Part shown: positions 45,281-54,662 of the stretch, one piece after another | How the letters are laid out: every line of letters begins with the position of its first letter | Numbering within the stretch: the stretch's first letter is position 1 | Program-made: the position numbers and the translations under genes | NCBI RefSeq assembly: GCF_003994485.1 | Contig: NZ_RZNJ01000003.1 | Span: 124,525 to 188,524, forward strand | Direction of reading: 5' to 3' | Source: Arsenicitalea aurantiaca | GTDB taxonomy: Bacteria; Pseudomonadota; Alphaproteobacteria; Rhizobiales; Devosiaceae | Length of the DNA stretch: 64,000 nt | The notes under the pieces: generated by a model | Seen by the model: the letters and a program-made list of their open reading frames with translations, nothing else | The model's database searches: none | Told to the model about the DNA's origin: nothing

Positions 45281-46783
45281 TCAGCCGCGCCAGAAGCGCG
45301 GCAAAAAGAGCACGAGCACGGTGAAGAGCTCGAGCCGCCCCAGCATCATGCCGAAGGAGAGGAGCCATTTGGCGCCATCGGGCAGCGGGCCGAAATTGCC
45401 TGCCGGGCCGATGATCTCGCCAAGCCCCGGCCCGACATTGGAGAGCGCGGTCGTCGCACCGCTCGAGCTCGTCAGGAAATCGAGCCCGAGCGCCATCAGC
45501 GCAATGGTCAAGACCGCATAGCAGCAGAAATAGACCGCAAAGAACGCAACGACCGAGCCGATCACCTCGTCGTCGAGCGTGCGGTTGGCATAGGTGCGCG
45601 GAAACATGCCGCGCGGGTAGATCAGGCGCATGAAATGGGCACGCAGCATCACGCCCATCACCTCGAAGCGGAAGATCTTGATGCCGCCCGAGGTCGAGCC
45701 GGTGCAGCCCCCGATGAAGGTCAGGGCAAAGAAGATGCCGATCGCCGCATTGCTCCAGCTCTGGTAGTCGGTGGTCGCGTACCCGGTCGTGGTCACGACC
45801 GAGACCACGTTGAAGGCGGCGTGGCGGAATGCGGGTTCGAGCGCGTACTGGCCCGAGATCGCGAGCCAGAGGCCGAGCACGAAGGCGACGATGACGACGA
45901 AGGCGAGCAGGGTCATCACCTGCCTGTCCCACAGCGCCCGCCCCTCGCCGGCCACCAGTCGCACATAGAGCACGAACGGAATGGCGCCCGAGAGCATGAA
46001 GGCGGTTGCGAACCACTGGATGCCATTATCCTCCCAGGCCCCGAAGGAGGCGTCGGAGGTCGAATAGCCGCCCGTTGCGATCGAGGTCAGCCCGTGCACG
46101 ACTGCATCGAACGGCGCCATGCCTGCAAGCCAGTAGACACCTACCGCAAGCACCGTCAGGCCGAGATAAATCCCGCCGATAGCCGTCGCGATCTGCCGGA
46201 TCTGGGGCAATGCCTTTTCGGAGCGATCAGAGGATTCGGTGCGGAAAAGCTGCATGCCGCCGATGCCGAGAGCAGGCAGGATGGCGATGGCCGAGGCGAT
46301 GATCCCGATCCCGCCCATCCATTGGAGCAGGCCGCGCCACAGCAGCATGCCCGGGGGCGCTTCGCCGAGGCCGGAGATCACCGTCGCGCCGGTTGTCGTG
46401 ATGCCCGAGACCGCTTCGAAGACCGCATCGGCGAGGCTGCCGCTGACGATCCCGTAATCGGAGAAATAGAAGGGCAGCGCGCTCACCACCGCCACGCTGA
46501 ACCAGCTCGTTGGGGTCAGCAGGAAGGCCTGGCGCAGGGTCAGCCCGCCCTTGAGCGCGCCGCGGCACGAGGCCATCAGGCCACCGCCGATGATGGCGGA
46601 AATCGCCGCCGCGAGCCCGAAGGATCGCCAGTCGCCATTGCCGACATAAAGATCAACCAGGAGCGGCGGCACCATCATGATGGCGGTCGCCAGCAGCACG
46701 GTGCCGACCAGATAGAAGACCGGCCGGATCCCCGGTATGGTCGCCCCGCCCAATTGCAGGGTCTGGATCGGCTGGCTGCTCAT
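45281..46783 (-). CDS. trkH: Trk potassium uptake membrane protein
   Basis: A 500-residue TrkH/KtrB-type channel with repeated pore loops: GITTTGATV, SIATGGYST, SVVTTTGYAT and SNVGPG, each with the filter glycine. GGCTGSTSGGIKIFR matches the family's highly conserved segment. The start overlaps the trkA stop by four bases. TrkH with TrkA imports K+ driven by the proton gradient. Confidence 0.95.
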   Translation of the reverse strand: MSSQPIQTLQLGGATIPGIRPVFYLVGTVLLATAIMMVPPLLVDLYVGNGDWRSFGLAAAISAIIGGGLMASCRGALKGGLTLRQAFLLTPTSWFSVAVVSALPFYFSDYGIVSGSLADAVFEAVSGITTTGATVISGLGEAPPGMLLWRGLLQWMGGIGIIASAIAILPALGIGGMQLFRTESSDRSEKALPQIRQIATAIGGIYLGLTVLAVGVYWLAGMAPFDAVVHGLTSIATGGYSTSDASFGAWEDNGIQWFATAFMLSGAIPFVLYVRLVAGEGRALWDRQVMTLLAFVVIVAFVLGLWLAISGQYALEPAFRHAAFNVVSVVTTTGYATTDYQSWSNAAIGIFFALTFIGGCTGSTSGGIKIFRFEVMGVMLRAHFMRLIYPRGMFPRTYANRTLDDEVIGSVVAFFAVYFCCYAVLTIALMALGLDFLTSSSGATTALSNVGPGLGEIIGPAGNFGPLPDGAKWLLSFGMMLGRLELFTVLVLFLPRFWRG

Positions 46784-48165
46784 TGCTCGCGTCCGGAGGA
46801 TGCCCCGAAGAGGGCCTCGGCGAGCTTCAGATAGCTGTAGGTGACGAGTGCGATCACGTGATCGCCCACCTCGAAGCGGAAATCGGCGGGCGGAAAGATC
46901 ACCGTGCCGTTGCGCAACACCGCCCCGATCTTCATGCCATTGGGCAGACCAAGCTCGTCCAGCGGCCGGCGCAGCAGGCGGGAGCCCTCGTCCACCTCGG
47001 CCTCGACCACTTCGCCGAAATCCTCGCGCAGCGTGTAGAGCGCCGAGATGGCGCCGCGCCGGACGTGGCGCAGTACGGTCGAGATCGTGACGGCGCTCGG
47101 GCTCACCACCGCATCGATCCCGAGCGTCGGGATCAGGGTTTCGTAGGAGCGCTTGTTGACCAGCGTGATCGCGCGCCGACAGCCGGACTGCTTGGCGAGC
47201 ACGGAGGTGAAGATGTTGGTCTCGTCATCATTGGTGACGGCAACGATCGTCTCGGCGAGCCCGGCCTGCGCCTCGTCCAGCACCTGGCGCTCGAGGGCAT
47301 CCCCGTGCAGCACGATCACGCTCCCTCCCAGCTCCTGGGACACGAATTCGGCCCGTTCCCGGCTCGATTCGACGATCTTGATGTCGACGCCCGGGGAGGT
47401 CCGACGGATCTTGCGCGCGAGGTGCAACCCCACATTGCCCGCCCCGACGATGACGAGCCGGCGGCCGACCTTCTCGGCGTGCCCGAAGGCGAACATCACG
47501 TCCCCGACCCGCTCGTGCCTTGCGACCACATAGACGTCGTCGCCCGGCTCGAGCCGATCCTCGGGCTCGGGCACGAAGCTGGTCCCGCCCCGCACGATGG
47601 CGACGATGCTCATGTCCTCGCCGTCGAACCCCTCGACGATGTCGCCAACCCGCTCCCCGGTCACCGCGCAGACGCCCGGCTCGATATGAAGGCCCAGAAG
47701 CTCCACGAGCCCCTTGGCGAGCGGGACCATGTCGAAGGCCCCGGGCGTGCGCAGGCGTCGCGCGATCCCCTCGGCGATCTCGATCTCGGGGGAGATGATG
47801 ACGTCGATGGGCAGGTGCTCGGCCGCAAACAGCCCCGATTTGTCCTGGGCGAGATAGCCGGCATGGCGCAGCCGCGCGATGCGGCGCTTCACCTTGAAGA
47901 GCGAATAGGCGACCTGGCAGGCCACCATGTTGACCTCGTCCGAGCGCGTCACGGCAACCAGCATGTCCGCGTCGCGCGCCCCGGCCTTGGCGAGGATGTT
48001 GGGGTGGGATGCGTGTCCCACAATGCCGCGCACGTCATAGCTGGCATCGATTCGGCGGACCTGTTCGGGATCGCTGTCGATCACCGTCACATGGGCCCCC
48101 TCGCTGGCGAGGTGTCGGGCGATCGTCGTGCCCACTTGGCCGGCGCCGCAGATGATGACCTTCAT
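46780..48165 (-). CDS. trkA: Trk system potassium uptake regulatory protein
   Basis: About 461 residues from ATG 48165. Two RCK repeats: the first opens MKVIICGAGQVGTTIARHLA, the second at about 235 with RRLVIVGAGNVGLHLARKI, each a Rossmann NAD-binding fold followed by a TrkA-C domain (ISALYTLREDFGEVVEAEV in the second). Cytoplasmic gating subunit of TrkH. A longer in-frame reading from 48243 is not supported. Confidence 0.96.
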   Translation of the reverse strand: MKVIICGAGQVGTTIARHLASEGAHVTVIDSDPEQVRRIDASYDVRGIVGHASHPNILAKAGARDADMLVAVTRSDEVNMVACQVAYSLFKVKRRIARLRHAGYLAQDKSGLFAAEHLPIDVIISPEIEIAEGIARRLRTPGAFDMVPLAKGLVELLGLHIEPGVCAVTGERVGDIVEGFDGEDMSIVAIVRGGTSFVPEPEDRLEPGDDVYVVARHERVGDVMFAFGHAEKVGRRLVIVGAGNVGLHLARKIRRTSPGVDIKIVESSRERAEFVSQELGGSVIVLHGDALERQVLDEAQAGLAETIVAVTNDDETNIFTSVLAKQSGCRRAITLVNKRSYETLIPTLGIDAVVSPSAVTISTVLRHVRRGAISALYTLREDFGEVVEAEVDEGSRLLRRPLDELGLPNGMKIGAVLRNGTVIFPPADFRFEVGDHVIALVTYSYLKLAEALFGASSGREQ

Positions 48166-48306
48166 TGTGCCTCCGGAGCGTGGGCTCGGTCGCCGCCGTC
48201 CTATCCCAACTGGCTGCGCAAGCCAAGCCGTACCCCGGCGCAAGGCGTTGCCAGCAGGAGCGCCTCACCGCATACTGATCTTCCGAACCTTACCGGAGCG
48301 CACGAC

Positions 48307-48540
48307 ATGCCGCTTGCAAGGCTCATCGTGGAACGCGCTGGCGGCCGCTCCGGCAGCCAGGACTGGGGTGCGTTCGACTTTCTCTCCGTCCCCTCCCCGG
48401 GCGACCGCGTCGCGGCGCCGTTCGAAGGCGATGTCCACCACCTCACCGTGATCAGCGTCCACCACCGCCCCGTCGCTGCAGGCAGCGCCTCCGGCGCGGC
48501 CGAGGCCGATGTCGTCGCGCGCTGGACGAGCCGGGAGTGA
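48307..48540 (+). CDS. Small hypothetical protein
   Basis: A 77-residue reading frame from ATG 48307 with GGAG 9 bases upstream. It fits exactly between the divergent trkA start and the convergent RpiR stop (one base gap). The sequence has a positional bias like a real protein: FDFLSVPSPGDRVAAPFEGD, then HHLTVISVHHRPV, ending VVARWTSRE. No known domain or signal peptide. A compact, soluble beta-rich protein is likely. Confidence 0.65.
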   Translation: MPLARLIVERAGGRSGSQDWGAFDFLSVPSPGDRVAAPFEGDVHHLTVISVHHRPVAAGSASGAAEADVVARWTSRE

Positions 48541-48541
48541 G

Positions 48542-49405
48542 CTAGACCCGCTTGGCGGTCAGGACCTCGAAGGTGCTGTTGATCGTGGAGAGCGCGCGGT
48601 CATAATCGGCAAGCGCAAGGCAGGCGATCAGCGCATCGACGATCGCGAGCTGGGCGATGCGGCTCGTCATCGCCTCGGTGCGGAACTGGGTTTCCCGCGC
48701 CAGCGTGTTGAGCACGATGTCGGTGTGGGCGAGCAGCGGCGATTTGCCGAAATTGGTGATGGCAATGGTCGTCGCGCCGGCCTCCTTGGCAATGCGTGTC
48801 GCCGCCAGCGTTTCCTGCGTGCTGCCCGAATGGGAGATCGTCAGCACCGCAACCTCGGGTCCCGCCAGCGACGCTGTGATCGCCTGCACATGGCTATCGA
48901 CGCTCGCGCGCGAATTGATGCCGATGCGCAGGAAGCGGTAATTGGCGTCCTCGGCGATCGGGGCGGCGCTGCCGATGCCGAACACCTCGACACGCTGCGC
49001 AGCGCGGATCGCAGCCACCGCGCGCTCGACCTCCACCCGGTTCAGCGCCTTCTCGGTATCCTGCAGCGCCTGCAGGCCCGAACGGAAGATCTTGGAGATG
49101 ATCGCATCGGTGCCGTCTTCGCGTGCCAGGTCCTCGTGGATGAACTGGATCGGCTGCACGAGATCGCGCGCCAGCGCCAGCTTCACCTCCTGAAAGCCAC
49201 GCGCCCCCAGCAGCCGGCAGAGCCCGATCACGCTGCCTTCGCTGGCATTGGCGCCTTCGGCGACCTCGGTCACCGACATGTGCACCACGTCCTGGGCGTT
49301 GGTGGCGATGAACTCGGCGATGCGCCGCGCGGTCGGCGGCAGGCCCGGCGTCAGCGCGGCAAGCCGGTTCATGATGCCGCCAAGGGAAGGATCGGGTCGG
49401 TTCAT
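48542..49405 (-). CDS. RpiR-family transcriptional regulator
   Basis: About 287 residues from ATG 49405, overlapping the HAD stop (ATGA). N-terminal RpiR helix-turn-helix (LTPGLPPTARRIAEFIATNA, VTEVAEGANASEGSVIGLCR) plus a C-terminal SIS phosphosugar-binding domain (ERAVAAIRAAQRVEVFGIGS, then ISHSGSTQETL). Such regulators respond to sugar phosphates. Likely controls itself, the HAD gene and the divergent phosphoesterase-Dpp operon. Confidence 0.93.
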   Translation of the reverse strand: MNRPDPSLGGIMNRLAALTPGLPPTARRIAEFIATNAQDVVHMSVTEVAEGANASEGSVIGLCRLLGARGFQEVKLALARDLVQPIQFIHEDLAREDGTDAIISKIFRSGLQALQDTEKALNRVEVERAVAAIRAAQRVEVFGIGSAAPIAEDANYRFLRIGINSRASVDSHVQAITASLAGPEVAVLTISHSGSTQETLAATRIAKEAGATTIAITNFGKSPLLAHTDIVLNTLARETQFRTEAMTSRIAQLAIVDALIACLALADYDRALSTINSTFEVLTAKRV

Positions 49406-50169
49406 GCGATGGCAGCCTCCTGGTGCGGGGCCGGCGCAGGCCGGGCGAGCGCGGTTCGGATCAGTCCCTTGCGGACCTGCAGGAAGCCCATGCCGAGCCG
49501 CAGGGCGCCTGCCCCGTCGGTCTCCGCATTGTCCCCGATCATCAGCCCGTCCGATGGCGCGATGCCGAGCCTTGCACATCCGAGTTCGAAAAGCAGCGGC
49601 TCGGGCTTGCCGATGATCTCGTAGCGCTCCGCCCCGCCCGCCGCGGCGACCGCGAGCCCCAGCGCACCTGCTTCGGGCACGGGCTGGCCGCGCGGGCCGG
49701 GATGATTGCGGTCGGGGCAGGCGACGACCAGACGGGCCCCCGAAGCCACGGCTCGCGCCGCCTGGGCGAGGCGCTGATAGGTGAACCTGCGGTCCCGCGT
49801 CACAAGCACGACATCGGCATGGTCTTCGACGAGCTCCAGCCCGATCTGCCGGGCATGGGCACGCAGCGCAGGGCTGCCCAGCAGCAGCACCCGTGCGCCC
49901 GGCTGGCCTTTGGCGATGTGTCCGAGCGCAGTCGTTCCGGCAAGCACCATCCGCTCGGGCGGAATCTGCAGCCCGATCTGGCGCAGATGCCGCGACAATT
50001 GCTCGGGGGTGTGTTCGCTGTTGTTGGAGACGAGCACGAAGCGCTCGCCCACCTCCTGCAGCAGCCAGTGCGCATCGGGCAGCACGGTTCGGCCGCTGAC
50101 GAGCGTTCCGTCGAGGTCGATCAGAAAACCGGCGGCACCGGAAAGCAAGGCGGACAAATCACCCTCCAT
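49402..50169 (-). CDS. HAD hydrolase, class IIA (NagD-like phosphatase)
   Basis: A 255-residue HAD phosphatase. Motif I DLDGTLVSG (about 18-26), motif II SNNSEHTP, Lys in IIGKPEPLLFELG and motif IV MIGDNAETDGAGA are all present; the cap is of the IIA type found in NagD and phosphoglycolate/p-nitrophenyl phosphatases. First gene of a two-gene unit with the RpiR regulator, divergent from the metallophosphoesterase gene. Probably dephosphorylates a sugar phosphate or glycerol phosphate released by the neighbouring pathway. Confidence 0.92.
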   Translation of the reverse strand: MEGDLSALLSGAAGFLIDLDGTLVSGRTVLPDAHWLLQEVGERFVLVSNNSEHTPEQLSRHLRQIGLQIPPERMVLAGTTALGHIAKGQPGARVLLLGSPALRAHARQIGLELVEDHADVVLVTRDRRFTYQRLAQAARAVASGARLVVACPDRNHPGPRGQPVPEAGALGLAVAAAGGAERYEIIGKPEPLLFELGCARLGIAPSDGLMIGDNAETDGAGALRLGMGFLQVRKGLIRTALARPAPAPHQEAAIA

Positions 50170-50185
50170 CGTTTCACCGAGCCCT

Positions 50186-50227
50186 ATTGAGGAATGCTCA
50201 ATATGTCAAACATGAAAAAATGAGGAA
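50186..50227. promoter_or_regulatory. Candidate operator in the divergent HAD/phosphoesterase region
   Basis: The inverted repeat ATTGAG-N5-CTCAAT (50186-50202) and a TGAGGAA direct repeat (50188-50194 variant, 50221-50227) stand in the A/T-rich part of the 122-base divergent gap, a plausible site for the RpiR regulator. Confidence 0.4.
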
Positions 50228-50291
50228 AGTTCATCGTACTGTCATGGACCCGCGCTAGGCCTCTCGCCATCGCAAACGGCAGGGGCCCACC

Positions 50292-51155
50292 ATGAAGATC
50301 TCCATCGTCACAGACATCCACCATGGTCCGCTTTCCCACACCAAGCTCGAGGGCTGGAATGCGCTCGAAGCGCTAGAAACCGCCATCGACTGGGCAGAGG
50401 CCGAGGGCGCCGACCTGCTGCTCGATCTGGGCGACCACATCTCGGACACAAGCCCCGAGGCCGACCGGCAGGTGATGGCCGAAGTGGTCGAAACCTTCGC
50501 CCGCACCGCCCTGCCGCGGGTCCACGTGCTCGGCAATCACGACGTCGCCAATCTCTCGGTTGCCGACAATGAGGCGATCTTCGGGGTTTCGATGCAGAAC
50601 CGGGTGATCGATCTGGGCGAGTTCCGCCTTCTTGCCTGGCAGCCGGACGTGCGCATCACCCGGCCGCACGGCTTTGCGGCCACCGCCCCGCATCTCGACT
50701 GGCTCGTCGAGACGCTGCTTGCAGACGAACGTCCCGCGATCGTTGCGACCCATGTGCCGGTTTCGGGGCACTCGCAGATCGGCAATTACTATTTCCAGAA
50801 CAATCCCCAATACGCGAGCTATCCCGACCACGCCCTGATCCGCGAGGCTGTCGAGGCCACCGGGCGCGTCGCCGCGTGGCTTTCGGGCCATGTGCACTGG
50901 AACACGGTGACCAGCGTCGCCGGCATCCGGCACATCACCATCCAGTCGCTGAGCGAGCGCTTCACCACCATGCCCCGGCCCGCCGGCGCCCACGCCATGC
51001 TCGAGATCGCCGACGGCATGCTGTCGCTCCGCGTCCATGGCGAAGACCCGTTCGAGGCCCGCATGCCCTTCGCGGCATCCGGCGTCCGGCCCTGGATGGC
51101 ACCCCACCGTCCCTTCACCGCCGTCGAGACGGATCGGGAGGTCGAACATGCTTGA
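50292..51155 (+). CDS. Calcineurin-like metallophosphoesterase
   Basis: A 287-residue dimetal phosphoesterase. All five motifs are present: DIHHG (8-12), LGDH, LGNHDV, ATHVPVSG and SGHVHWN. Closest to cyclic-nucleotide/glycerophosphodiester phosphodiesterases in the Icc/CpdA group. It has no signal peptide, so acts on an imported compound. ATG 50292 follows a GGCAGGGG site; the stop overlaps the DppB-like start by eight bases, tying the hydrolase to the transporter. Confidence 0.9.
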   Translation: MKISIVTDIHHGPLSHTKLEGWNALEALETAIDWAEAEGADLLLDLGDHISDTSPEADRQVMAEVVETFARTALPRVHVLGNHDVANLSVADNEAIFGVSMQNRVIDLGEFRLLAWQPDVRITRPHGFAATAPHLDWLVETLLADERPAIVATHVPVSGHSQIGNYYFQNNPQYASYPDHALIREAVEATGRVAAWLSGHVHWNTVTSVAGIRHITIQSLSERFTTMPRPAGAHAMLEIADGMLSLRVHGEDPFEARMPFAASGVRPWMAPHRPFTAVETDREVEHA

Positions 51156-52071
51156 TTATCTCGGCCGCCGGGTCCTCGGGGGCGTCCTCACCATCGTCAT
51201 CGTCATCACGGCGGTGTTCTTTGCCACCCGGCTCACCGGTCCTGCCGTCGAATTCATGCTGCCGCCGGGATCCGATCCGACCGTCCAGGCGGCGCTCGCG
51301 GCCCATTACGGGCTCGACCAGTCGATCTGGGTCCAGTTCGGCCGCTATCTGCAGGGGCTCTTCACCGGCGATTTCGGCATCAGCCTCGGGGAGCGCCGTC
51401 CGGTCATCGACATCTACGCCGAGCGCCTGCCCAACACGATCACGCTCTTCGTCTATGCCCTCGGGCTTGCGACGTTCGCGGGGCTACCGCTCGGCATCGT
51501 CGCCGCACTCGACCGCAAGGGCCCCATCGGCTCGGCGATCATGACCATCGCCTTCATCGGCTATGCGACGCCCAATTTCGTCCTCGCCATCATGATGATC
51601 CTCGTCTTCTCGTTCCAGCTCCACTGGCTGCCGAGTTCGGGATCGACGACGCCGCTCCATTTCCTCATGCCGGCAATCGTCCTCGCCCTGCCCATGCTGG
51701 CCGAGATCGTGCGGTTCACCCGCAATGCCATGCTCGACGTGATGGGTCAGGACTATCTGCGCACCGCCCGCGCCAAGGGCCTGCCCGAACACATGGTCAT
51801 CGGCAAGCATGCGCTGCGCAATGCGGCGGTCCCGGTGGTCACCATCATCGGGCTCCAGGTCGCCGGGATGGTCGCGCGCTGCGTGCTCGTGGAAGCCATC
51901 TTTGCCACCAAGGGCGTCGGCGACCTCATCGTCTACGCCACGATCGGGCGCGATTACCCGGTCCTGCAGTTCGGCGTCATCCTCATCGCCGTGCTCGTCG
52001 TCACCGTCTCCCTCATCGTCGACCTGCTCTACGCCGTGATCGACCCCCGCGTGAAGGTTGCAGCATCATGA
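51148..52071 (+). CDS. Dipeptide-type ABC transporter permease (DppB-like)
   Basis: About 307 residues from ATG 51148. Opening MLDYLGRRVLGGVLTIVIVI, HYGLDQSIWVQFGRYL, GDFGISLGERRPV, EAA loop YLRTARAKGLPEHMVIGKH, and VLVEAIFATKGVGDLIV before the end VIDPRVKVAAS. Six helices. Overlaps the metallophosphoesterase stop and the DppC start. Confidence 0.93.
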   Translation: MLDYLGRRVLGGVLTIVIVITAVFFATRLTGPAVEFMLPPGSDPTVQAALAAHYGLDQSIWVQFGRYLQGLFTGDFGISLGERRPVIDIYAERLPNTITLFVYALGLATFAGLPLGIVAALDRKGPIGSAIMTIAFIGYATPNFVLAIMMILVFSFQLHWLPSSGSTTPLHFLMPAIVLALPMLAEIVRFTRNAMLDVMGQDYLRTARAKGLPEHMVIGKHALRNAAVPVVTIIGLQVAGMVARCVLVEAIFATKGVGDLIVYATIGRDYPVLQFGVILIAVLVVTVSLIVDLLYAVIDPRVKVAAS

Positions 52072-52976
52072 CCGACATCGCCTCCCCCCTTCCCGTCCTC
52101 ACCCCCGCCATCCCCTCGCCGGGACGGCCGGGGCGGATCACCCGCCTCTGGCGCAAGACGTCGCTGGGCATGAAGATCTGCCTCTCGAGCTTTGCCGGGG
52201 TCATCCTGCTCGCGCTTTTCGCGCCCTGGATCGCGCCCTACGATCCCAATGCGCAGGCGCTCCTCTCGCGCCTCCTGCCGCCGGTGGGGTTTGCCGGCGC
52301 CAATCCGGCCCATCCCCTCGGGACCGACCAGCTCGGGCGCGATCTCCTGTCGCGCACCCTCTACGGGCTGCGGCTCACCCTCGGCATCGCGCTTATCGGC
52401 TCGTTCATCAGCCTCATCCTCGGCACCGTGCTCGGCACCATCGCCGGTTATATCCGCGGCCGTATCGGCGCGGTCATCATGGGCGCGGTCGACGTGCAGA
52501 TCGCGGTTCCCTTCACCTTGATCGCGCTCCTCGTCATCGCGCTCCTGGGCAATTCGCTCCCCGTGCTCATCTGCGTCATCGGGCTCACCGGCTGGGAAAG
52601 CTACACCCGGATCGTGCGCGCCCAGGTGCTGACGGTCTCGCGGCTGCCCTTCATCGAGGCGGCGATCGCCGCCGGCGCGCCACGCGGTCGGATCCTCGTG
52701 CGCAACGTGCTTCCCAACATCGCCTCGCCCATCGTCGTGGTGTGGACGATGACCTTCTCGGCCCTGATCCTCACCGAATCCTCACTCTCCTTCCTCGGCC
52801 TCGGCGTCCAGCCCCCGACCGCTACGCTGGGATCGATGGTGGGCCTCGGCCGCGACTTCCTCGCCTCGACACCCTGGATCGCGATCGTGCCCTCGCTTGC
52901 CATCATGCTGGTGTCGCTGCAGGTCCTGCTTATCGGCGACTGGCTCCGCGACGCGCTCGACGTGCGTCTCAAATAG
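52068..52976 (+). CDS. Dipeptide-type ABC transporter permease (DppC-like)
   Basis: A 302-residue permease with ATGA overlap. HPLGTDQLGRDLLSRTLYGL, the EAA loop EAAIAAGAPRGRILVRNVLP and a final GDWLRDALDVRLK are standard for OppC/DppC. The N-terminal 30 residues are Pro-rich and cytoplasmic. Works with the permease at 51148. Confidence 0.93.
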   Translation: MTDIASPLPVLTPAIPSPGRPGRITRLWRKTSLGMKICLSSFAGVILLALFAPWIAPYDPNAQALLSRLLPPVGFAGANPAHPLGTDQLGRDLLSRTLYGLRLTLGIALIGSFISLILGTVLGTIAGYIRGRIGAVIMGAVDVQIAVPFTLIALLVIALLGNSLPVLICVIGLTGWESYTRIVRAQVLTVSRLPFIEAAIAAGAPRGRILVRNVLPNIASPIVVVWTMTFSALILTESSLSFLGLGVQPPTATLGSMVGLGRDFLASTPWIAIVPSLAIMLVSLQVLLIGDWLRDALDVRLK

Positions 52977-52993
52977 CCTGACGCCTTCCCGTT

Positions 52994-53029
52994 TCCCGTT
53001 CCGCACAACCGCCTTCGGGCGGAACGGGA
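52994..53029 (+). promoter_or_regulatory. Intercistronic hairpin before the binding-protein gene
   Basis: An 11-bp stem TCCCGTTCCGC and its complement around a 14-base loop, between the DppC stop and the binding-protein start. Possible processing or attenuation point. Confidence 0.6.
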
Positions 53030-53059
53030 GAGCCTTGTCCCAAAACCCGGATGGAAACC

Positions 53060-54607
53060 ATGACCAACCGCATCCTCCTTGCTCTCGGCGCCGTGCTCCT
53101 CGGCACCACCGCCCTCGCCGCGGCCGAACTGACCGTCGCGACGCAGAACATGTCGAGCTTCGTCGACCCCGGCCGCGACCATTCCAATGTCGGCTCGCAG
53201 AACTACGTCAACGCCTTCGATCCGCTGATCGAGAAGGACTATAGCCAGGCCGGCGCGGTCTTCTCCCCGGGCCTCGCCACCGAGTGGGAGCAGACCTCCC
53301 CAACCACCATGGAGGTCACCCTGCGCGAGGGCGTGCTGTTCCATGACGGCACCGAGATGACCGCCGAGGACGTGGTGTTCTCCTTCCACCGCATCATCGA
53401 CGAGCTGACCCCCGAATATAAGTCGATCAAGACCCAGTTCTTTACCAATTTCGAGAAGGTCGAGGCGCTCGATACCTATCGGGTGCGGTTCACCACCATC
53501 AATCCCGAGCCGCTCTTTGAAACCCTGCTCAACGCCCAGCAGGGCTACATCGTCCCCAAAGCCTACATCATGGGCCTGACGGGCGATGCCGAGACCGCCG
53601 AGATCGCCGATTTCGAGGCCTTCGCCCTCGCTCCGGTCGGCACCGGCCCCTACCGCATCACCCGCTTCCAGCCCGGCGAGAACCTCGTTTACGAGCGCTT
53701 TGCGGACTATTACGGCGATGAAGCCCCGCTCGAACGCTTCGAGATGCGCCGCATCTCGGAAATGGCGACCCGCCTCACCGCGCTCGCCAATGGCGAGGTC
53801 GACATCATCACCAACGTGCCGCCCGACCAGCTCGCCACCATCGAGAACAACCCGAACCTCAAGGTCGAGGGTGCGGTGACGCCGCTCTTCCACGTCGTCA
53901 TCTACAACGCCATGCATCCCAAGCTCGAGGACAAGCGCATCCGCCAGGCTCTCAGCCTCGCGATCGACCGCGATCTGCTGAACCAGGCCCTCTGGCTCGG
54001 CGAAGCGGTCGTGCCCTCGACCCACACCTATCCCCAGTATGGCGAGCTCTACATGCCCGAGCTCGAGACCTTCACCTACAATCCCGAGCGCGCCCGCGAA
54101 CTGCTCGCCGAAGCCGGCTATGACGGCACGCCGATCCGCTTCGACACCGATGCGGTCTATTACACCAACGGGCTCCTCGCCGCGCAGGCGATAAAGGAGA
54201 TGTGGGCGGCCGTCGGCGTCGAGATGGATCTCAACGTCACCAATTCCTGGGGCGAGCCCAGCGCACTGGAAAGCCGGAACTGGTCCAACCCGATGTATTT
54301 CGCTGACCCCGCCGGCTCCTACGGCACCATGTGGGCGCCCGGCGGCGCACGCATCGGCAACACCTGGCAGCCCAACGAGGCCTATGTCGAGATGTGGGAG
54401 CGCTTCCGCTACTCGACCGATGTCGAGACGCGCAAGGCGGCCTATGCCGAGATCATGGAATACGTCGCCGACGAGATGCCCGTCCTGCCGCTCTACCAGC
54501 CCTATGAATCCTACGGGCTTCGCCAGAGCGTCGAGTGGAAGCCGCTGCCGGGGCACATCCCCTACGTGCTCGACTTCCGCGCCGGCTCGATCGCGCTCGC
54601 GGACTGA
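53060..54607 (+). CDS. Dipeptide-type ABC transporter substrate-binding protein (family 5)
   Basis: About 515 residues; ATG 53060 is preferred (GGA before it), ATG 53051 is in frame nine bases earlier. Signal peptide LLALGAVLLGTTALAAAEL. Family 5 features: LREGVLFHDGTEMTAEDVVF, VGTGPYRITRFQPGENLVYE, ERFADYYGDEAPLE and IRQALSLAIDRDLL. Related proteins bind peptides, opines or sugar phosphodiesters such as agrocinopine. Followed by a UUCG-loop hairpin. Confidence 0.92.
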   Translation: MTNRILLALGAVLLGTTALAAAELTVATQNMSSFVDPGRDHSNVGSQNYVNAFDPLIEKDYSQAGAVFSPGLATEWEQTSPTTMEVTLREGVLFHDGTEMTAEDVVFSFHRIIDELTPEYKSIKTQFFTNFEKVEALDTYRVRFTTINPEPLFETLLNAQQGYIVPKAYIMGLTGDAETAEIADFEAFALAPVGTGPYRITRFQPGENLVYERFADYYGDEAPLERFEMRRISEMATRLTALANGEVDIITNVPPDQLATIENNPNLKVEGAVTPLFHVVIYNAMHPKLEDKRIRQALSLAIDRDLLNQALWLGEAVVPSTHTYPQYGELYMPELETFTYNPERARELLAEAGYDGTPIRFDTDAVYYTNGLLAAQAIKEMWAAVGVEMDLNVTNSWGEPSALESRNWSNPMYFADPAGSYGTMWAPGGARIGNTWQPNEAYVEMWERFRYSTDVETRKAAYAEIMEYVADEMPVLPLYQPYESYGLRQSVEWKPLPGHIPYVLDFRAGSIALAD

Positions 54608-54620
54608 CGCTTTCCCCGCC

Positions 54621-54638
54621 GGCGGGCTTCGGCCCGCC
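54621..54638 (+). promoter_or_regulatory. UUCG-tetraloop hairpin after the binding-protein gene
   Basis: GGCGGGC-TTCG-GCCCGCC, a very stable 7-bp stem, 14 bases after the stop. Typical 3'-end protector of a binding-protein message. Confidence 0.65.
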
Positions 54639-54662
54639 AGCATCCCCCCGATCCGGAGAACG

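Noticed and set aside
46783-48306. Long plus-strand frame antisense to trkA
   Set aside because: Only its last 77 codons, after trkA ends, look like a protein; that part is annotated separately from ATG 48307.
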